The translations under genes and the position numbers were made by a program. A stretch of DNA of 64,000 nt. Origin: RGIG1828 sp045654685 (GTDB taxonomy: Bacteria; Bacillota; Clostridia; UMGS1810). Below, in pieces: positions 60,671 through 64,000 of the stretch. Location: contig JAZONV010000010.1 of NCBI GenBank assembly GCA_045654685.1, positions 4,710 through 68,709 of the forward strand. The letters run 5' to 3'. Under the pieces are notes generated by a model. The model had not been told where the DNA came from. It worked only from the letters and a program-made list of their open reading frames with translations, and made no database searches. Each line of letters begins with the position of its first letter. Positions within the stretch are counted from its first letter, which is position 1.

Positions 60671-61793
60671 TTGTTACAGTATGATGAATACAAAATTCAA
60701 CTCCAGAACATGGAAGACAGTATAAATGATTTGAGGGATTCACTTTGACATCGCTACAGCGATAAAAAAGATAGAAGAACTTGAAAACATGGCGGCAGAG
60801 CCGGGCTTCTGGGATGATCCCGAGGCAAGTCAGAAGGTTCTTCAAAAGACAAAGGCTCTCAAAAACAAAGTTGAAAAATATGAAAAACTCCGTACACTTT
60901 TTGATGATACTCTTGTTCTGATTGACATGGCAAATATGGAAGAAGATGAATCTTTCCTTCCTGAAATCACAGATTCAGTCAAAGAAATCGTTGAAAAGAC
61001 AGAGGAAATGACACTTGAAACTCTTCTTTCGGGTGAATATGACAAGAATAATGCAATTTTGACACTTCACCCCGGAGCAGGTGGAACAGAGGCTCAGGAC
61101 TGGGCAGATATGCTTCTCAGAATGTATACACGTTGGGCAGAAAGACGTAATTTCACAGTTGAAACAATGGACTATCTTCCCGGTGATGAAGCAGGTGTTA
61201 AAAGCGTAACTCTTCTCATTTCCGGCGAAAATGCCTATGGGTATCTCAAATGTGAAAAAGGTGTACATCGACTTGTTCGTATTTCTCCCTTTGATTCATC
61301 AGGAAGAAGACACACATCTTTCTGTTCTGCAGAAGTTATGCCCGAAATTGATGATGATGTGGATATTGAAATCAATGCTGATGAACTCAGAGTAGACACC
61401 TACAGAGCAAGTGGTGCAGGCGGTCAGCATGTTAACAAAACTTCATCTGCTATTCGTATAACACATATTCCAACAGGAATTGTTGTTGCATGTCAGAACG
61501 AGCGTTCACAGCACAAAAACAGAGATTATGCAATGAAAATGCTCAAAGCAAAACTTGTTGAGCTGAAAGAAAAAGAAAATCAGGCAAAACTCGATGATAT
61601 CAAGGGTGAACAAAAAGATATTGCATGGGGAAGTCAGATTCGTTCCTATGTTTTCCATCCCTATAACCTTGCAAAAGACCATCGTACAAATTATGAAATG
61701 GGTAATATCGGTGCAGTTATGGATGGTGATTTAGACGGCTTTATCAATGCATATCTCAAAAAGATGAGCCTTGGAACTTTGGGAGAAGAATAA
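60671..61793 (+). CDS. prfB: Peptide chain release factor 2, with programmed +1 frameshift
   Basis: RF2 recognises TGA and TAA stop codons. It is encoded in two frames: TTG 60671 (GAGGTGA 5 nt upstream) is read for 25 codons to CTT 60743-60745, where in-frame TGA 60746-60748 is bypassed by a +1 shift onto GAC 60747, continuing to 61793; total 373 residues. Family features are the stop-codon-recognition segment 'SPFDSSGRRHTSF' (the SPF tripeptide) and the catalytic GGQ in 'RASGAGGQHVNKTSSA' (about residue 250). Coding regions are 60671-60745 joined to 60747-61793. The ATG at 60789 is internal. It follows secA, as in Bacillus. Confidence 0.95.
60733..60749 (+). promoter_or_regulatory. RF2 autoregulatory +1 frameshift site
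   Basis: A GAGGGA-type internal Shine-Dalgarno, a short spacer, then CTT-TGA-C (60743-60749), the conserved RF2 slip sequence. Low RF2 lets the ribosome slip forward and make the full protein. Confidence 0.92.
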
Positions 61794-61855
61794 TAAAAAT
61801 TATGATAGATTCAAATTGACAGATTTTTTGAAAATGTCATAATCAGGTGATTTTT

Positions 61856-62734
61856 ATGAAAATATCAGACTTACTAAAAAATGAGAAACTTTCTCTTTCA
61901 TTTGAAGTTTTTCCGCCTAAAACCGAAATGAGTTTTGATTCTGTAAAAACTGCAACAGAAGAGATTGCAAAACTCAAGCCTTCATTTATGAGCGTTACAT
62001 ATGGTGCGGGCGGGGGTACAAGTAAATACACTCTCGAAATTGCAAAAAACATCAAACAACTCTATAACGTTCCCACTTTGGCACATCTCACATGTGTTTC
62101 TTCAACAAAGGAAACGGTTCGTCAGAGAATAGAAGACATAAAAGATGCCGGTATTGAAAACATAATGGCACTAAGAGGGGATATACCCGAAAGTCTACAA
62201 AATGATGACAGAAGCGGATGGGACTATCGCTATGCCATAGACCTCATTCATGAACTGAAACGTGCAAATGAAAATTTTTGCATAGGCTGTGCTTGTTATC
62301 CCGAAATTCACCCTGAAAGTGATAATCAGAAAGAAGATATCAGACGTCTGAAAGAAAAGGTTGATGCAGGTTGTGACTTCATTACCACCCAGATGTTTTT
62401 TGATAATAATCTTCTCTACAATTTTCTCTACAAAATCCGTGAAGCAGGCATAACAGTTCCCGTAATTCCGGGAATTATGCCAATCACCAATGCAAATCAG
62501 GTTGGAAGAGCCGTCAAACTTTCAGGCTCTTTTATGCCACAAAGATTCAAAAGCCTTGTTGATAAGTTTGGTTCACATCCTGATGCAATGAAACAGGCAG
62601 GAATTGCCTATGCAACAGATCAGATTATTGATCTTTATGCCAATAATATCACAAATGTTCATGTGTATTCAATGAATAAACCTGATGTTGCACAAATGAT
62701 TCAGTCCAATCTGTCGGATATATTAGGTAAATAA
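61856..62734 (+). CDS. metF: Methylenetetrahydrofolate reductase
   Basis: A 292-residue TIM-barrel flavoprotein reducing 5,10-methylene-THF to 5-methyl-THF. The catalytic Glu is in 'LSFEVFPPKT' (about residue 19). 'MSVTYGAGGGTS' (about 45-56), 'HLTCVSSTKE' and 'IMALRGDIPE' mark the FAD site, and 'DFITTQMFFDN' follows (about 180-190). ATG 61856 has CAGGTGA upstream. It has no S-box or other riboswitch before it. It may serve methionine synthesis or the methyl branch of one-carbon metabolism; the enzymes to decide are not in the window. Confidence 0.93.
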   Translation: MKISDLLKNEKLSLSFEVFPPKTEMSFDSVKTATEEIAKLKPSFMSVTYGAGGGTSKYTLEIAKNIKQLYNVPTLAHLTCVSSTKETVRQRIEDIKDAGIENIMALRGDIPESLQNDDRSGWDYRYAIDLIHELKRANENFCIGCACYPEIHPESDNQKEDIRRLKEKVDAGCDFITTQMFFDNNLLYNFLYKIREAGITVPVIPGIMPITNANQVGRAVKLSGSFMPQRFKSLVDKFGSHPDAMKQAGIAYATDQIIDLYANNITNVHVYSMNKPDVAQMIQSNLSDILGK

Positions 62735-62738
62735 AAAT

Positions 62739-62781
62739 AAAACCATCGCTTGTGATATAAAAATATCATGGCGGTGGTTTT
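62739..62781 (+). terminator. intrinsic terminator of metF
   Basis: AAAACCATCGC..GTGATAT / ATATCAT.GCGGTGGTTTT stem with a 4-nt loop. Confidence 0.85.
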
Positions 62782-62838
62782 GTTATGCTTATAAAGAGAT
62801 ATCATGTGACAGTTTTTGAAAAATGGTAATAATGTTTG

Positions 62839-62876
62839 AGAAAAAAGTACAGTTATTAACAAAACTGTACTTTTTT
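62839..62876. terminator. second hairpin downstream of metF
   Basis: AAAAAAGTACAGTT / AACTGTACTTTTTT, a perfect stem with T-rich tail, able to stop transcription from either side. The stretch 62782-63030 otherwise holds only non-coding AT-rich DNA. Confidence 0.7.
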
Positions 62877-62966
62877 GTTTTTTGAGTTGATAATATGTTA
62901 AAACATGGCTAAAATCAGCACTTTCACTGATAAAAAAGTGACCAAAATGAGTGCATAAATTTCGCA

Positions 62967-62997
62967 GAGTATTTAATTAAACGAAATACTCTATTTT
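62967..62997 (+). terminator. terminator-like hairpin beside the integrase gene
   Basis: GAGTATTT (62967-62974) pairs with AAATACTC (62984-62991) and is followed by TATTTTT on the plus strand. Directed into the 3' end of the integrase gene. Confidence 0.5.
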
Positions 62998-63030
62998 TAG
63001 TGTTGATTTCAATAGTTGTAAAATGACTGA

Positions 63031-63999
63031 CTAAATTGCTGACGGCGATAAACATGTGTATGAGTATAGTTTCTCCATATTCATTTTTTTGATTTCCATG
63101 CTGGAATGAACATACCTGTTTAATGTTATATTTACACTTGAATGCCCCAATATTTCGCTAAGACTTTTTGCATCAACACCGGCTTCAATACAGTCGCTGG
63201 CAAAAGTGTGCCTTATCATATGGAAAGTAACGTTTTCAATGTTACAGATAGATGCAATTTTATTAAATTTATTTTCTAGGGTTCTTGGTTCTATAAACCT
63301 GGAAACTTCTCCTGTCAGCAAATATGCGTCTCTTCTATATAAATCGTTTTTTATAATTAGATCAATAATAAACTGAGGAACAGGAATTTCACGAATGGAA
63401 GATTCGCTTTTGGGAGATGAAATTAAAACATCTGTTTTGTTTTTATCTCCTTTGAAATTCTGTATACGCTGCATAGTTTTATCTATGTTGATAGTGTTTG
63501 TTTCAAAAGATATATCACTAAATTTAAGAACACATAATTCACCAATACGGACACCAGTATAAAAAGAAATTAAAATCCCAATATTCACATAATCAATGTT
63601 ATTTGTTAGGAAATCTTTTATTTTCCCAGATTGAACAGTCGTTAACCCCTTAACAGAGAGTTTATTGGATTTTATAGATACGCTGTCAAAATCACAGCTG
63701 CAGAGTACATCAAATTTCTTTGCAAATTTTATGATGAGTTTTATGACTGACAACAGATCCTTTACCGTCTTAGGTGATAGAGCGTCATTCTGCAACTTGT
63801 TATGACAAAAAGTGTTTATGACCTTTGTCTCAAGTTGATGCAGTTGATAATTCCCTAGTTCGGGCAGAATGTGTTTTACGACACTGTTTCTATATTTTAC
63901 ATAAGTGGAAGGTTTACAGTTGTTTCTAACTGTTTCTAACCACTGCAGAGCAAATTCGGACAAAGTGCTTTTAGAATTTTCTGATATAAAGTAAATTTT
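63031..63999 (-). CDS. Tyrosine-type site-specific integrase (5' end outside window)
   Basis: At least 323 residues are visible. The frame stays open to the right edge, so the TTG at 63963 is not a reliable start. A SAM-like core-binding domain ('LQWLETVRNNCKPSTYVKYRNSV') is followed by a catalytic domain with the first Arg in 'YTGVRIGELCVL', the H-x-x-R box 'FHMIRHTFAS', His in 'LGHSSVNIT' and the nucleophilic Tyr in 'LNRYVHSS'. The active-site set is complete. It is of the kind found on integrative elements of Firmicutes. The element itself would extend beyond 64000. Confidence 0.9.
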   Translation of the reverse strand, partial: KIYFISENSKSTLSEFALQWLETVRNNCKPSTYVKYRNSVVKHILPELGNYQLHQLETKVINTFCHNKLQNDALSPKTVKDLLSVIKLIIKFAKKFDVLCSCDFDSVSIKSNKLSVKGLTTVQSGKIKDFLTNNIDYVNIGILISFYTGVRIGELCVLKFSDISFETNTINIDKTMQRIQNFKGDKNKTDVLISSPKSESSIREIPVPQFIIDLIIKNDLYRRDAYLLTGEVSRFIEPRTLENKFNKIASICNIENVTFHMIRHTFASDCIEAGVDAKSLSEILGHSSVNITLNRYVHSSMEIKKMNMEKLYSYTCLSPSAI

Positions 64000-64000
64000 G

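Overview
The window is a low-GC, gene-dense stretch of chromosome from a member of the Clostridia (Bacillota), most likely an anaerobic, probably gut-associated, spore-forming lineage. Supporting signs are AT-rich intergenic DNA, strong GGAGG-type ribosome binding sites, frequent GTG and TTG starts, a large Bacillus-type SRP RNA ahead of dnaX, the sporulation genes yqfC, yqfD and ylbJ, pyruvate phosphate dikinase, and a class III fructose bisphosphatase. The species cannot be named from the sequence alone. No CRISPR array, rRNA operon or transposase was seen.

Layout. 1-1800: the end of a DUF4434-like protein, a YgjV-family membrane protein, and a thiamine ECF S-component (thiT) under a TPP riboswitch that ends in an intrinsic terminator. 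2150-3510: a tRNA-Arg(ACG) gene followed by a 1.2 kb insert (P-loop kinase-like gene plus a broken barstar gene) that ends in a 43-bp duplicate of the tRNA 3' end, which is the footprint of a site-specific integration. 3590-5254: a c-di-GMP-I riboswitch in front of an EAL phosphodiesterase. 5370-14000: SRP RNA and dnaX; hom-thrB-lysC, with an internal start for the aspartokinase beta subunit; rlmB, an ACT/UPF0210 pair and an RNase M5-like gene. 14400-23900: a 3D-domain cell-wall protein, ylbJ, and the conserved run yqfC-yqfD-phoH-ybeY-era, then a GNAT, a YitT protein, a glycosidase and recO. 24000-29200: ppdK, then a secreted DUF5780 protein and a membrane acyltransferase, with nearly identical terminators on either side of the secreted-protein gene.

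29470-37340 is the most unusual region. It is a six-gene operon of FGGY kinase, amidohydrolase, AraA/FucI-like isomerase, Gfo/Idh/MocA dehydrogenase, class III aminotransferase and MFS carrier, with no regulator. It looks like a catabolic route for an amino-sugar-like or cyclitol-like compound. 37360-40330 is a copper-resistance unit: CsoR operator, csoR, and a CopA ATPase with a fused C-terminal CopZ-like domain that has its own internal ribosome binding site. An approximately 120-bp repeat sits between the CsoR operator and csoR; a second copy lies before the six-gene operon.

40350-64000: fruK, sfsA, a divergent AraC regulator with a GH5 enzyme and a DMT exporter, fbp, then lspA-rluD-LMW phosphatase and proS on the minus strand. 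A polyamine operon (XRE-cupin regulator with two palindromic operators, then potABCD), a GH20 enzyme, mtnN, secA, prfB with its programmed +1 frameshift, metF, and a tyrosine integrase running off the right edge complete the window. Regulation visible in the DNA includes two riboswitches, two palindromic operator systems, one recoding site and two internal translation starts.
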